Of a stretch of DNA of 37,680 nt, positions 19,038 to 27,817 are shown one piece after another. Each line of letters opens with the position of its first letter. Within the stretch, counting starts at the first letter, position 1. Below the pieces are notes generated by a model. That model worked only from the letters and a program-made list of their open reading frames with translations, was not told the origin of the DNA and made no database searches. The position numbers were made by a program, and so were the translations under genes. The stretch lies in assembly GCA_024230095.1 (NCBI GenBank), contig JAAERS010000050.1, positions 1 to 37,680 of the forward strand, given 5' to 3'. Origin of the DNA: Gammaproteobacteria bacterium. Its GTDB lineage: Bacteria > Pseudomonadota > Gammaproteobacteria > Pseudomonadales > Balneatricaceae.

Positions 19038-19075
19038 TTGGCCTTTATCAATAAGCTAGATGCAGCTAGCTAATT

Positions 19076-21217
19076 ATGGACTATTTCGTGGCGCAAGCAG
19101 AACAGATAAAATCGTCAATACAAACATTTTACCGCGACCTACTGGCTGCTTTGGAACTCACTCCTCGCTGGGGGCAAAAACAGATGATTGCTGCCATAGC
19201 CAACCATCTATTGGCCATTCGTCAGGACAGTGATGGCTCTCGCTTAGGAGAAAATCCGGCTTGTATCGTAGAGGCTGGCACGGGCACTGGTAAGACCCTT
19301 GCTTATATGGTGGCTTGTTTACCGGTTGCTCAGGCGCTAGATAAGAAACTGGTAATCAGTACGGCAACCATTGCCTTACAAGAACAGATTATGGAAAAGG
19401 ATTTGCCCGCTATGAAGGCTAAGGGCAATCTAGATTTTGACTTTCAATTAGCTAAAGGTCGGCGTCGTTATCTTTGTGTCTCACGCTTGGACTCGGCCTT
19501 ATCAAACCACGCTGCAGTTGATCCAACACAAGCGCTGTTCGAAGACGAATTAGCGATGCAGTTGGATACCGAGCAGCAGGACCTGTATCAGCATTTGCTC
19601 AAAGAACTTGGTGCTGGGCGCTGGGATGGTGATCGAGATGCTTGGCTTGACGCTATTTCTGAAGACCATTGGCGTCCGGTGACGACGGATCACAAAGGTT
19701 GTACTAATCGACGTTGTGCCCACTTTAACGAATGCCCATTTTACAAAGCCAGAGCTGGCTTGGAGCAGGCGGATTGTATTATTACCAATCATGATTTGGT
19801 ACTAGCGGACCTGCAGCTTGGTGGTGGCGCCATTTTACCCGCACCAGAAGAGACCATCTATGTATTCGACGAGGGCCATCACCTAGCCGACAAAACATTG
19901 CGTCAGTTTACTCACCAACAAGGTGTGCGTCAGTTACACCGTTGGTATGGTCAAGTTCGTACTAGTGTCAAACGCTTTGCTAAAGACTGGCAGGGCGGTG
20001 GTCGTGGCGCTCAGTTAAGTGTGCAAATTCAAGAACACTTGCAAGGCCTTGAGCAAGAAATGGTTAGTCTGGAGCAGTTACTGGATCAGCCGGCCTTGCA
20101 GCCTCAGGATGATTACCAACAAGTGGCTAGCTATCGCTTTACAAATGGCCTAATACCCGATGCATTGCGTGCTCAGGCAGCACAACTGGCCTTGTTGACT
20201 ACTCGCTTGAGCCGAGAATTTGATGCTCTATACAGTTTGCTTGATGATGTGGCGAAGGGAGAGCAGCAAGGTCTAGAGCGCGAACTGGCCGAAACTTATT
20301 TGGCTGTGACTGGCGCATGGGCGCAAGCAAGCATGGCACAAGGTGGTCTATGGCAATCCTATGCCCATGTGGATGAGCCAGGAGAAGTGCCTACGGCCCG
20401 TTGGATCCAGCATTGGCAAACACCAGAGCGAGTCGATGTGGAGTTGGTATCCAGTCCAATTTTGGCCAATAAAATATTGCAGCAAAACTTGTGGCAAAAG
20501 TGTTTCGCTGCCGTGATCACTTCAGCCACCTTGTTAGCCGTAGGACGTTTTGACCAGCTGTTGATGCATACCGGCCTTAGTGACAAGAGCAACATGTTAG
20601 CACTGGCTAGCCCATTCAATTTTAGCGCTTCATCGCTTACGGTCCCAAAGCAAGCCGTAGAACCTGGGCCAGAAGAGCGATTTGTGGCAGCGCTTATTGA
20701 AGCTTTGCCGCTAAACCTTAACAAACAAGAAGCTAGCTTAGTCTTATTTACCTCCAGGCGTGTTATGCATCAGGTGTTTGATGGTTTGCCGGCCAGTTGG
20801 CAAGATTTAATTTTGCAACAGGGTGGCTCCTCCAAGCAGCGCCTGTTAGAACAGCATAAACAGCGACTTGATGATGGCGAGGGTAGTATATTATTTGGCT
20901 TGGCCAGTTTTGCAGAAGGTATCGATTTGCCTGGTAATTACCTGACTCACGTGGTCATTACTCGCTTGCCTTTCACTGTGCCCGATCGTCCCGTCCCAGC
21001 AGCCTTGGCTGAGTGGATAGAAGCACGAGGTGGGAATGCCTTTATGGAAATATCCGTACCAGAAGCCAGTGTTAGACTTATTCAGTCTACGGGTCGTTTG
21101 TTGCGGAAAGAAGATGACGTAGGGCGTATTACAGTGCTCGATAAACGTTTGGTAAGTAAGCGCTATGGTAAACAATTGTTGCAGGCTTTACCGCCATATC
21201 AACAACACTTGGCCTAG
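19076..21217 (+). CDS. dinG: ATP-dependent DNA helicase DinG
   Basis: An XPD-like superfamily 2 helicase with an iron-sulfur cluster that unwinds DNA with 5' overhangs, R-loops and D-loops. 713 residues (E. coli 716). Walker A EAGTGTGKT (66-74), cluster cysteines C134, C209, C214 and C220 (YLCVSR; CTNRRCAHFNEC), DEGHH (265-269) as DEAH box, and late helicase motifs FAEGIDLPG and QSTGRLLR. All expected motifs are intact. No clear Shine-Dalgarno precedes ATG 19076, but the family N-terminus supports it. It diverges from lexA around two SOS boxes, which supports damage-inducible expression as known in E. coli. Confidence 0.96.
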   Translation: MDYFVAQAEQIKSSIQTFYRDLLAALELTPRWGQKQMIAAIANHLLAIRQDSDGSRLGENPACIVEAGTGTGKTLAYMVACLPVAQALDKKLVISTATIALQEQIMEKDLPAMKAKGNLDFDFQLAKGRRRYLCVSRLDSALSNHAAVDPTQALFEDELAMQLDTEQQDLYQHLLKELGAGRWDGDRDAWLDAISEDHWRPVTTDHKGCTNRRCAHFNECPFYKARAGLEQADCIITNHDLVLADLQLGGGAILPAPEETIYVFDEGHHLADKTLRQFTHQQGVRQLHRWYGQVRTSVKRFAKDWQGGGRGAQLSVQIQEHLQGLEQEMVSLEQLLDQPALQPQDDYQQVASYRFTNGLIPDALRAQAAQLALLTTRLSREFDALYSLLDDVAKGEQQGLERELAETYLAVTGAWAQASMAQGGLWQSYAHVDEPGEVPTARWIQHWQTPERVDVELVSSPILANKILQQNLWQKCFAAVITSATLLAVGRFDQLLMHTGLSDKSNMLALASPFNFSASSLTVPKQAVEPGPEERFVAALIEALPLNLNKQEASLVLFTSRRVMHQVFDGLPASWQDLILQQGGSSKQRLLEQHKQRLDDGEGSILFGLASFAEGIDLPGNYLTHVVITRLPFTVPDRPVPAALAEWIEARGGNAFMEISVPEASVRLIQSTGRLLRKEDDVGRITVLDKRLVSKRYGKQLLQALPPYQQHLA

Positions 21218-21305
21218 GTCAGTATCGGGGATTTGTGCCCAAGCCCTAAAGGCTCTATACTCCCTCGCCAATAGACGCTAAAAGCCACCAATTTGGATTT
21301 CGACA

Positions 21306-22583
21306 TTGCAATCACAAGAAACCACAGAAAGTAACGCCAAAAAAACCAAAACCTCTAATAGGCAAGCTAAAACTCGCCAAGAAAACTGGTCTATCGATAG
21401 TTTTCAGGTACCAGAGGCCGAGGGCAAATTGCGGTTTCATGATTTGGACTTGCCTGATGAAGTGATGCAGGGTATTCAGGCGCAAGAATATCAATATTGT
21501 AGCCCTATCCAAGCACTAACTCTGCCTGAATCCTTGCAGGGCATGGACATTACCGGCAAAGCACAAACGGGCTCTGGCAAGACGGCCGCTTTTTTGATCT
21601 CTATCATTACAGACCTACTGGATTATCCCATTGAAGGCCCCAGGCGCTTGGGCACGCCTCGTGCTTTGATTGTCGCGCCGACGCGCGAACTGGTGATGCA
21701 AATCGCCAGTGATGCTGATCAGTTAACTCGCTTTACAGATTGTCGTGTACGTCAACTAGTTGGTGGCATGGACTTTGAAGTGCAACAAAAACAGTTGCAA
21801 AAAGGCCATGTGGATATTCTAGTTGCTACGCCAGGTCGCTTGCTTGATTTCTGTCGCCGTGGGTATGTCAACCTGCGAGAGGTTGAAGTGCTGGTATTGG
21901 ACGAAGCGGATCGGATGCTAAGTATGGGGTTCATTCCAGATGTACGCGCCATCATTCGCCAAACGCCAAAGAAACAAGATCGTCAAACTTTGTTGTTTAG
22001 TGCAACTTTTTCGGAGCAGATATTGCGCCTCGCAGAGCAGTGGACATTTGAACCCATACACATTGAAATTGAACCAGAAAACCTAGCAGCCGAATCCGTA
22101 GAGCAACGCTTTTTGTCGGTCTCAAGTTTTGATAAATACCGTGTGTTGCTGAATAGCTTAAGAAATGGTGATGTTGAGCGTGCTATTGTCTTTGCTAACC
22201 GTCGTCATGTCACCCGAGAGTTGGCTGAGCGTCTGCAGCGAGACGGCGTCTCTAGTGCTTTGTTATCGGGTGAAGTAGCTCAACAAAAACGCGTCAAGAC
22301 CCTAGAGCGTTTTCGGACGGGAGAAACTCCGGTTATGGTTGCTACAGACGTGGCTGGCCGAGGCATTCATGTCGATGGTGTGAGCCATGTATTTAACTAT
22401 GATTTACCAGAAGAGTTGGAAGACTACGTACATCGTATTGGCCGCACGGGTCGGGCCGGTGCTAGTGGTTTAGCGATCAGCTTTGCCTCTGAAGATGATG
22501 CTTTTTTGTTACCTGATTTAGAAACCTTATTGGGTAAGCCCATTACCTGTGAACCTGTACCTCAGGAACTGCTGGAAGGTTAG
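21306..22583 (+). CDS. rhlB: DEAD-box ATP-dependent RNA helicase, RhlB-like
   Basis: 425 residues. A basic, Thr/Lys-rich N-terminal extension (1-40) precedes a complete helicase core: Q motif (F44, YCSPIQA), Walker [32 protein letters not shown] box [10 protein letters not shown], motif III SAT, and in lobe 2 [10 protein letters not shown] and [12 protein letters not shown]. RhlB unwinds RNA for the degradosome; the conserved TPIQALxLP-like N-motif and the short C-terminus ([11 protein letters not shown]) fit the Pseudomonas-type RhlB more than SrmB or RhlE. The start is TTG 21306, as no ATG occurs before residue 54, inside the core. GpsA follows after one base, so the two are one transcript. 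Confidence 0.85.
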   Translation: MQSQETTESNAKKTKTSNRQAKTRQENWSIDSFQVPEAEGKLRFHDLDLPDEVMQGIQAQEYQYCSPIQALTLPESLQGMDITGKAQTGSGKTAAFLISIITDLLDYPIEGPRRLGTPRALIVAPTRELVMQIASDADQLTRFTDCRVRQLVGGMDFEVQQKQLQKGHVDILVATPGRLLDFCRRGYVNLREVEVLVLDEADRMLSMGFIPDVRAIIRQTPKKQDRQTLLFSATFSEQILRLAEQWTFEPIHIEIEPENLAAESVEQRFLSVSSFDKYRVLLNSLRNGDVERAIVFANRRHVTRELAERLQRDGVSSALLSGEVAQQKRVKTLERFRTGETPVMVATDVAGRGIHVDGVSHVFNYDLPEELEDYVHRIGRTGRAGASGLAISFASEDDAFLLPDLETLLGKPITCEPVPQELLEG

Positions 22584-22584
22584 T

Positions 22585-23607
22585 ATGAATAATGATCATC
22601 GCGTGTTGGTGATTGGTGGTGGCAGTTTTGGTACCGTATTGGCAGATATCGTTGCCAATAATGGCTACGCAAGCTGTTTGTGGATGCGTGATGAAGATCG
22701 GGCTACAAAGATACGCAATAGCCGAATTAATGAACGCTACCTGCCAGATTTTCGCTTACATCCTGACTTGCAAATCAGTACACACCTAGAAACAGCAATT
22801 GCGGAAGCGGATACTATCCTGTTTTCTGTACCCAGCAAGGTCTTTCGGGATGTTTTGGATCAGGTTAGAGATTTTGTTCGACCTGAACAGTATTTGGTGA
22901 CCACAACCAAAGGTATTGAACCAGAACATTTTTTGCTAATGAGCCAAGTGTTGGAAGTGTATTTTCCCAACAACCCCATAGGTGTTATATCGGGCCCTAA
23001 TTTGGCCAAGGAGATAGCGGCTAGGCACTTGGCGGGAACGGTCGTCGCCAGTGACCATGAAGACCTCCGTCAGCGTATGCAGGACCTATTACAATGTGCG
23101 TTTTTTCGGGTTTATGCGAGCAACGATCGTTATGGTGTTGAGTTAGGCGGGGCCCTGAAAAACATCTATGCCATTGCTGCTGGTTTAAGTGCAGCTATGG
23201 ATATGGGGGAAAATACCCGCAGTATGTTGATGACTCGCAGTTTGGCAGAGATGAGTCGTTTGGCTGTACAAATGGGAGCTAATCCCATGACATTTTTAGG
23301 TTTGTCAGGTGTCGGTGACTTGATCGTTACCTGTAATTCGCCTCTTAGTCGAAACTACCGTGTTGGTTTTGCCTTAGGGCAAGGTAAATGTCTAGAAGCG
23401 GCCGTTGCCGAGTTGGGTGAGGTAGCAGAAGGGGTGAATACCTTGGCTTTAGTAAAGCAGCAGTCTGATAAGTTGGGCGTAAGTATGCCACTGGTTGATG
23501 CTTTGTATTCATTGGTCTACCAAGGGGCTGATGCTTCTGGCATGGCCGCATCCTTAATGGGACGTGATCAGAACTCTGATGTTGAATTCGTTTTGCAACG
23601 TTATTAA
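22585..23607 (+). CDS. gpsA: Glycerol-3-phosphate dehydrogenase [NAD(P)+]
   Basis: Reduces dihydroxyacetone phosphate to sn-glycerol-3-phosphate for phospholipid synthesis. 340 residues. N-terminal Rossmann motif VIGGGSFGTVLAD, then SVPSKVFRDV, TTTKGIEP, ISGPNLAKEI, the catalytic lysine in GGALKNIYAIAAG, and GVGDLIVTCNSPLSRNYRVG. ATG 22585 has GGAAGG 5 nt upstream and matches the family N-terminus; an in-frame start 36 nt earlier lies in rhlB and is rejected. It is downstream of the RNA helicase with a 1-bp gap, so translation may be coupled. Confidence 0.97.
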   Translation: MNNDHRVLVIGGGSFGTVLADIVANNGYASCLWMRDEDRATKIRNSRINERYLPDFRLHPDLQISTHLETAIAEADTILFSVPSKVFRDVLDQVRDFVRPEQYLVTTTKGIEPEHFLLMSQVLEVYFPNNPIGVISGPNLAKEIAARHLAGTVVASDHEDLRQRMQDLLQCAFFRVYASNDRYGVELGGALKNIYAIAAGLSAAMDMGENTRSMLMTRSLAEMSRLAVQMGANPMTFLGLSGVGDLIVTCNSPLSRNYRVGFALGQGKCLEAAVAELGEVAEGVNTLALVKQQSDKLGVSMPLVDALYSLVYQGADASGMAASLMGRDQNSDVEFVLQRY

Positions 23608-23640
23608 TCCGTTCACGAAAATGAAGCGGCTGCGGTCACG

Positions 23641-23661
23641 CGCTAAGGCTAATACTTAGCG
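23641..23661. repeat. Inverted repeat after gpsA
   Basis: A perfect 7-bp stem CGCTAAG (23641-23647) / CTTAGCG (23655-23661) around the loop GCTAATA. No T tract follows, so it is not a standard terminator. It lies 10 bp upstream of the -35 of the DUF4389 promoter candidate and may be an operator or an mRNA-end hairpin. Confidence 0.5.
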
Positions 23662-23670
23662 GTATCAAAC

Positions 23671-23699
23671 TTGCCAGTATTGGCCATAAGGCCTATGCT
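23671..23699 (+). promoter_or_regulatory. Candidate promoter of the DUF4389-sixA-hydrolase-patatin group
   Basis: TTGCCA (23671-23676) and TATGCT (23694-23699) with a 17-bp spacer, matching 5/6 and 4/6 of the sigma-70 consensus, 31 bp before the preferred DUF4389 start. Confidence 0.5.
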
Positions 23700-23730
23700 T
23701 AAATAAAGCAAATTGACAGGAAGTTTCTCT

Positions 23731-24033
23731 ATGCAAGCTTTTTTTGAAAATCTCAAATCTGAAGATTTTTGGTTGCGATTAGCATTTATGCTGTTATTTC
23801 TTATCGGCGTTGAAGTGGCACTATCGGTAATGCTACTGCTGATTATGGTGCAATTCGTTTACCGTTTATTTATGGGTAAATTGCAGGCAGAGATTTATGC
23901 TTTTAGCAGTAGCTTGTCAGCGTTTATCCACCAGTCCTATCAATTTTTGATATATCAAGTAGAAGAAAAACCTTTCCCCTTTAATGATTGGCCAAAGGCA
24001 AAAGCGATGCCAGATGAGGATGCCGAGCCATAG
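23731..24033 (+). CDS. DUF4389 family inner-membrane protein
   Basis: 100 residues from ATG 23731, chosen because AGGAAG (23718-23723) stands 7 nt before it; an in-frame TTG at 23713 overlaps that site. Hydrophobic segments at about 17-45 (LAFMLLFLIGVEVALSVML and onward) are followed by FVYRLFMGK, a helix and PFPFNDWP near the C-terminus, the typical DUF4389 signature. Function unknown. The next gene, sixA, starts 8 bp later. The same pair near gpsA occurs in related gammaproteobacteria as far as I remember. Confidence 0.82.
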   Translation: MQAFFENLKSEDFWLRLAFMLLFLIGVEVALSVMLLLIMVQFVYRLFMGKLQAEIYAFSSSLSAFIHQSYQFLIYQVEEKPFPFNDWPKAKAMPDEDAEP

Positions 24034-24041
24034 GATTAATT

Positions 24042-24506
24042 ATGCGTCTGTTACTCATGCGTCATGGCGATGCCAGTTGGCAGGCTGCAAAAGATAGTCA
24101 ACGGGCCTTATCAGAAAAAGGGCGGCAACAGGTTCAAAAACAAGCCCAAGATACCAGTATTGATTGGTCGATTTATGAGCAATTGTTTGCTAGTCCCTAT
24201 TTGCGTACGCAGCAAACCAGTCAGATTTTACAGCAAACTTTGAATCTTAACTGGCCGCAAACGAATAGCGGCTTGATCACTCCTGATGGCGCTTGTGAGG
24301 CTGTGCAGGAGCTGCTGTTGGAGCAGCCTCAGAGCAATTGTGTTTTGGTGACTCACCAACCCTTGGTAAGTTGCTTGATTGGTTACTTCTGTCATGCCGA
24401 TATCTATGCAGGTGAACCTATGATGCCGGCTTCTGTGGCGGTACTATCCGGTGAGATCTGTGCCAGAGGGTGTATGCAGTTGGAGAGCCTGCATCATGCC
24501 GAATAA
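24042..24506 (+). CDS. sixA: Phosphohistidine phosphatase SixA
   Basis: 154 residues. The histidine-phosphatase motif RHG is at 7-9 (LLLMRHGDASW), ASPYLRTQQT carries the second conserved arginine, and VTHQPLVS the catalytic histidine of the branch-2 part. SixA removes phosphate from histidine in phosphorelay or nitrogen-PTS proteins; the target here is not evident. AGGA precedes the ATG. The 3' end overlaps the hydrolase gene by 11 nt. Confidence 0.9.
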   Translation: MRLLLMRHGDASWQAAKDSQRALSEKGRQQVQKQAQDTSIDWSIYEQLFASPYLRTQQTSQILQQTLNLNWPQTNSGLITPDGACEAVQELLLEQPQSNCVLVTHQPLVSCLIGYFCHADIYAGEPMMPASVAVLSGEICARGCMQLESLHHAE

Positions 24507-25425
24507 AACACTATGGCAGGAATACTGTTGGCAGAATGTGGCTCAGGGGCCAATGAGTTACCAGTTTTGGGAGCTGGGAGAGGTTAATGGAGCTGGTCAC
24601 GATCCAGAGGACCACACCAGTGGATCTGCTGCTGCGGTCATTGCTTTGCATGGTTGGCTTGATAATAGTGCTAGCTTTACCCCTATGTTAGAACATTTGC
24701 TATCACAGTCTGACCTGACTCGAGTCAACGTTTATGCTTTGGATTTTGCCGGTCACGGTCATAGTTTCCACCGCCCTCAAGGCTGCTTTTATACCATCTG
24801 GGATTATGCTATCGATGTGGTACAGTTTATTCAGGCAAAAGAGCTGCATGAAGTCTGGTTGTTAGGCCACTCCATGGGTGCATGTGTGGCGCCTTTAATA
24901 GCCGCAATGTTGCCTGCGAAAGTACAAGGCATATGTGCAATTGAAGGTTTGGGGCCTGTCACTACGGTGGCGTCAGAAACACCACGGCAACTGCAAAAAG
25001 CCATTGTGCGTCAGGGGCAGCAGCAACAGCGCGCTAGCAACGTGTTTGCCACGGCCGAGGATGCCCTGTTAGCTCGTTTGGGCTCAAAAATGACCTTGCA
25101 GGAACCTGCAGCTCGTTTATTGGTGGAGCGTAACTTGCTTGCTAAAGAAGGCGGCTTTGTGTGGCGTTCAGACCGCCGTGTCACCTTGCCATCGCCCGTG
25201 CGTTATAGTGAAGACCAAATATGGGCCGTGTTAGATGGCCTTTCAATGCCAGTTACTTTAGTCGTTGGTGATGCTTTGCAGCAAGATGTAGGTTTGAGTA
25301 AACGGGCCAAGCGCATACCGCATATACAGTGGAGGCGGCTATCGGGAGGCCATCATTTACACATGGAAAATCAGGTGTCGGCCTGTGCCGATGCCATTAT
25401 AGAATTGCTTACGATTAATTCATAA
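24496..25425 (+). CDS. Alpha/beta-fold hydrolase, serine-hydrolase-like
   Basis: 309 residues. The oxyanion region is IALHGWLDNSASF, an arrangement seen in serine-hydrolase-like (SERHL-type) proteins. The nucleophile elbow is GHSMGA (S126) and the likely catalytic histidine lies in the C-terminal GGHHLHMEN; the acid is probably in VVGDALQQD. No signal peptide. ATG 24496 has GGAGAG 8 nt upstream and overlaps the sixA stop, so an earlier start inside sixA is unlikely. Substrate unknown, ester or lipid likely. The patatin-like gene follows after 14 bp. Confidence 0.87.
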   Translation: MPNKTLWQEYCWQNVAQGPMSYQFWELGEVNGAGHDPEDHTSGSAAAVIALHGWLDNSASFTPMLEHLLSQSDLTRVNVYALDFAGHGHSFHRPQGCFYTIWDYAIDVVQFIQAKELHEVWLLGHSMGACVAPLIAAMLPAKVQGICAIEGLGPVTTVASETPRQLQKAIVRQGQQQQRASNVFATAEDALLARLGSKMTLQEPAARLLVERNLLAKEGGFVWRSDRRVTLPSPVRYSEDQIWAVLDGLSMPVTLVVGDALQQDVGLSKRAKRIPHIQWRRLSGGHHLHMENQVSACADAIIELLTINS

Positions 25426-25439
25426 AAGGACATAATGGA

Positions 25440-26303
25440 ATGCCAACGGTAGCATTAGTATTGGGAAGCGGCGGGGCCAGAGGTAACGCCCATATTGGTG
25501 TAATCCAAGTGCTGCAAGAGCAGGGCTTTGATATTGTAAGTATCTCAGGTTGCTCTATGGGAGCCGCTGTGGGTGGCATGTTTGCTGCGGGTAAATTGGA
25601 CGAATTCAGTGAATGGATGACGGGTTTGTCACGATTTGATGTACTGCGTTTGGTTGATATGTCATTGCTCTCAATGGGCATAGTGCGAGGTGAAAAGGTA
25701 TTCTCTAAACTCCATGACATGGTGGGTGATGTGCTAATCGAGGAGCTGCCCATTCGTTACACTGCCGTCGCAACTGATTTGGTTAAACAACAAGAAGTTT
25801 GGTTTCAAAGTGGTATTTTAATGGATGCCATCCGCGCTAGTGTTGCTGTGCCAGGGCTGATCATGCCAGTGCGAGATGAGCACCGTTTTTTGGTTGATGG
25901 CGGTCTGTTAAATCCAGTGCCCATTAGCCCGACCGTTGCCGATCAAGCCGATTTGATTTTGGCTGTTAATTTGAATGCACAAACTCACCATCGCCGCAGC
26001 GTGCAACGCCCAGACTTGAATAGAGATGGTACCAGTGACCACTGGGTATACCCTGAAGCTGGTGACGTGCCCAAATTGGTCGGTAATCACTTGAAATGGA
26101 ATAAAGTCGACATGATAGATCGTTGTTTTGAAACAATGCAGGCCACCTTGGCTAAATACAAGAGTGCGGGCTATGATGCAGATGTGGAAATTAACATAGA
26201 TAGCAGTTCCTGTGGCTCGCAAGAGTTTTTTCGGGCTCAGGAATTGATTAAAGTGGGGCGAACTGCGACGTTGCAGGCGTTACAATTTGAGAGTTTGGTA
26301 TAG
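25440..26303 (+). CDS. Patatin-like phospholipase (RssA/NTE-type)
   Basis: 287 residues. The oxyanion loop GSGGARG (9-15), nucleophile elbow GCSMGAA (S39) and aspartate motif DGG (D153) form the Ser-Asp dyad of patatin-like lipases. The start matches the family and AAAGGA lies about 9 nt upstream. Single-domain and without signal peptide, it resembles cytoplasmic RssA-type proteins; the C-terminal 90 residues do not match a domain I know. It closes the group that starts with DUF4389, facing convergent folE. Confidence 0.88.
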   Translation: MPTVALVLGSGGARGNAHIGVIQVLQEQGFDIVSISGCSMGAAVGGMFAAGKLDEFSEWMTGLSRFDVLRLVDMSLLSMGIVRGEKVFSKLHDMVGDVLIEELPIRYTAVATDLVKQQEVWFQSGILMDAIRASVAVPGLIMPVRDEHRFLVDGGLLNPVPISPTVADQADLILAVNLNAQTHHRRSVQRPDLNRDGTSDHWVYPEAGDVPKLVGNHLKWNKVDMIDRCFETMQATLAKYKSAGYDADVEINIDSSSCGSQEFFRAQELIKVGRTATLQALQFESLV

Positions 26304-26312
26304 GGGTGACTG

Positions 26313-26333
26313 GGACAGGCTCAAAGCCTGTCC
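26313..26333. terminator. Perfect hairpin between convergent patatin-like gene and folE
   Basis: The 9-bp stem GGACAGGCT / AGCCTGTCC with loop CAA is perfect. It sits in the 39-bp gap between two convergent stops, where a bidirectional terminator is expected, but neither strand has a T tract after it. It may stop transcription weakly or protect mRNA ends. Confidence 0.5.
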
Positions 26334-26342
26334 ATATAGGTA

Positions 26343-26885
26343 TTAAGAAGTAATTAGGGTTAGGAACTCTGAACGCGTACGAGCGTCTTCACGCATCTTG
26401 CCAAGCAATACCGACGTTTTCATATTCGCATTTTGCTTTTGCACACCACGCATCATCATACACATATGCTGTGCTTCTATTACCACGCCAACACCCTTTG
26501 CGTCTGTTACTTCCATAATGGTATCAGCAATTTGCTTGGTCATGTTTTCCTGTATTTGTAAGCGACGGGCAAACATATCAACGATACGGGCCACCTTGGA
26601 CAGGCCCAGAACCTTACCAGAAGGCAGGTATGCCACATGGCATTTGCCTATAAAGGGCAATAGGTGGTGTTCACACAACGAATACAGCTCAATGTCTTTG
26701 ACGATCACCATTTCTTCGTTATCAGAAGGGAATAGGGCACCATTAATCACCTCATCCAGATCCTTTTCATAACCATTATTGAGGAATTGAAAGGCTTTAG
26801 CTGCACGCTTTGGTGTATCCTTCAGGCCTGGGCGGTCTAAGTCTTCGCCAATAGATGCAATGATTTTTGCAAATGCTTTTTCCAT
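26343..26885 (-). CDS. folE: GTP cyclohydrolase I
   Basis: Converts GTP to 7,8-dihydroneopterin triphosphate, first step of tetrahydrofolate and queuosine-precursor synthesis. 180 residues. Zinc ligands C71, H74 and C142 ([18 protein letters not shown]), with the 71-residue distance known from E. coli C110/C181, show a classic zinc type IA enzyme. [17 protein letters not shown] is the conserved helix. It lacks the N-terminal extension of the longer E. coli protein (222 residues). AGG is found 9 nt before ATG 26885. It is a monocistronic minus-strand gene. Confidence 0.97.
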   Translation of the reverse strand: MEKAFAKIIASIGEDLDRPGLKDTPKRAAKAFQFLNNGYEKDLDEVINGALFPSDNEEMVIVKDIELYSLCEHHLLPFIGKCHVAYLPSGKVLGLSKVARIVDMFARRLQIQENMTKQIADTIMEVTDAKGVGVVIEAQHMCMMMRGVQKQNANMKTSVLLGKMREDARTRSEFLTLITS

Positions 26886-27036
26886 GATAATACCTACAGA
26901 AAATTCCTCAAAATGAGGGGCGCACGATACTGCAACTAAGGCAAAAGGTAAAGCTTGTTACACACTTTTTGGCGGTTTTATACAATAATCGCTTAGCTTT
27001 TCTATTGTTATAGAGTCTGTATTAGAGGTGAGTAAG

Positions 27037-27052
27037 GGTGCAGTCATGCACC
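27037..27052 (-). terminator. Possible weak terminator hairpin after the Smr-domain gene
   Basis: GGTGCA / TGCACC with a 4-nt loop, 40 bp downstream of the Smr stop in minus-strand sense. The sequence after it is only mildly T-rich, so terminator function is uncertain; it also lies upstream of the folE leader. Confidence 0.3.
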
Positions 27053-27092
27053 TATAGGCTAGTTTGTGTAGCTAGTCTTAGCTGGCATTACA

Positions 27093-27671
27093 TTAGCGTT
27101 TTTTCTGCTTGGCCTTATTTCTCAACAGCACATATATGGCACCGGTACCACCATCTCGGGGTTGAGCTGAGCAAAATGCTAGCACTTCTTCCACTTGTTG
27201 TAACCAATGATTGACGTGAGACTTTATTAGGGCTTTACCTGTATCTTGAAGGTCCCCCTTGTCATCACGATAGCCCGTTCCCGCTTTGCCATGGACAATC
27301 AAAATACAGCGATCTTTATGTATTTGGGCTTCGCGTAAAGCGCGCCACACCAATGCTCGGGCGCGATCGAGGTCATGGCCGTGCAAATCAATGGTGATAG
27401 AGGGGCGCAGGTGGCCATGAGTTAAACGTTTTAGACTAGCCTTGTCCAGGCCTGGGCGTGAATAACTTAAGCTTTGTTCCGAGCCAAGTAGCTCAAAACC
27501 TTCATCCCCTAGCGCGGCTAGGGTTTCAGGTTGTGTTATAGCTGCTTCTCGCCGCGCTGCTAGGCTATGGGTATCTACTTTCGCAACTGGCTGGTGATGC
27601 GTTCGCCCACTTTTTTTTAAGGGCTCTATATCTTGCCCAAGTAAGGTGCTGAATTTGTCTTTATTAGTCAT
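27093..27671 (-). CDS. Smr-domain endonuclease, SmrA-like
   Basis: 192 residues from ATG 27671; TTG 27701 would add ten. The C-terminal Smr domain (about 92-188) has DLHG (95-98), HGK (127-129) and GGTGA (174-178). The N-terminal stretch QDIEPLKKSG and the C-terminal CSAQPRDGGTGAIYVLL resemble E. coli SmrA (YdaL), while the place next to prmB-aroC is where E. coli keeps SmrB, the nuclease that cuts mRNA between collided ribosomes. Name and role are therefore ambiguous. The perfect hairpin GTAATG/CATTAC (27677-27691) lies just upstream of the ATG and could mask initiation. No Shine-Dalgarno is visible. Confidence 0.87.
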   Translation of the reverse strand: MTNKDKFSTLLGQDIEPLKKSGRTHHQPVAKVDTHSLAARREAAITQPETLAALGDEGFELLGSEQSLSYSRPGLDKASLKRLTHGHLRPSITIDLHGHDLDRARALVWRALREAQIHKDRCILIVHGKAGTGYRDDKGDLQDTGKALIKSHVNHWLQQVEEVLAFCSAQPRDGGTGAIYVLLRNKAKQKKR

Positions 27672-27817
27672 GATCGGTAATGGTTCATTACAATGGCCCA
27701 ATGGTATCTAGACAGAGCATAGCTTACAATACCCGCCTACAAATGAAAGGCCTTGGCGATGGTCCAGAGGTCTTATGATATAGCCCACAAATAGAGTGTT
27801 AAGGAAAAATAGCTATT

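Noticed and set aside
19047-19075. Repeated AGCTAG hexamers before dinG
   Set aside because: Two short copies in AT-rich leader DNA; chance is a sufficient explanation.
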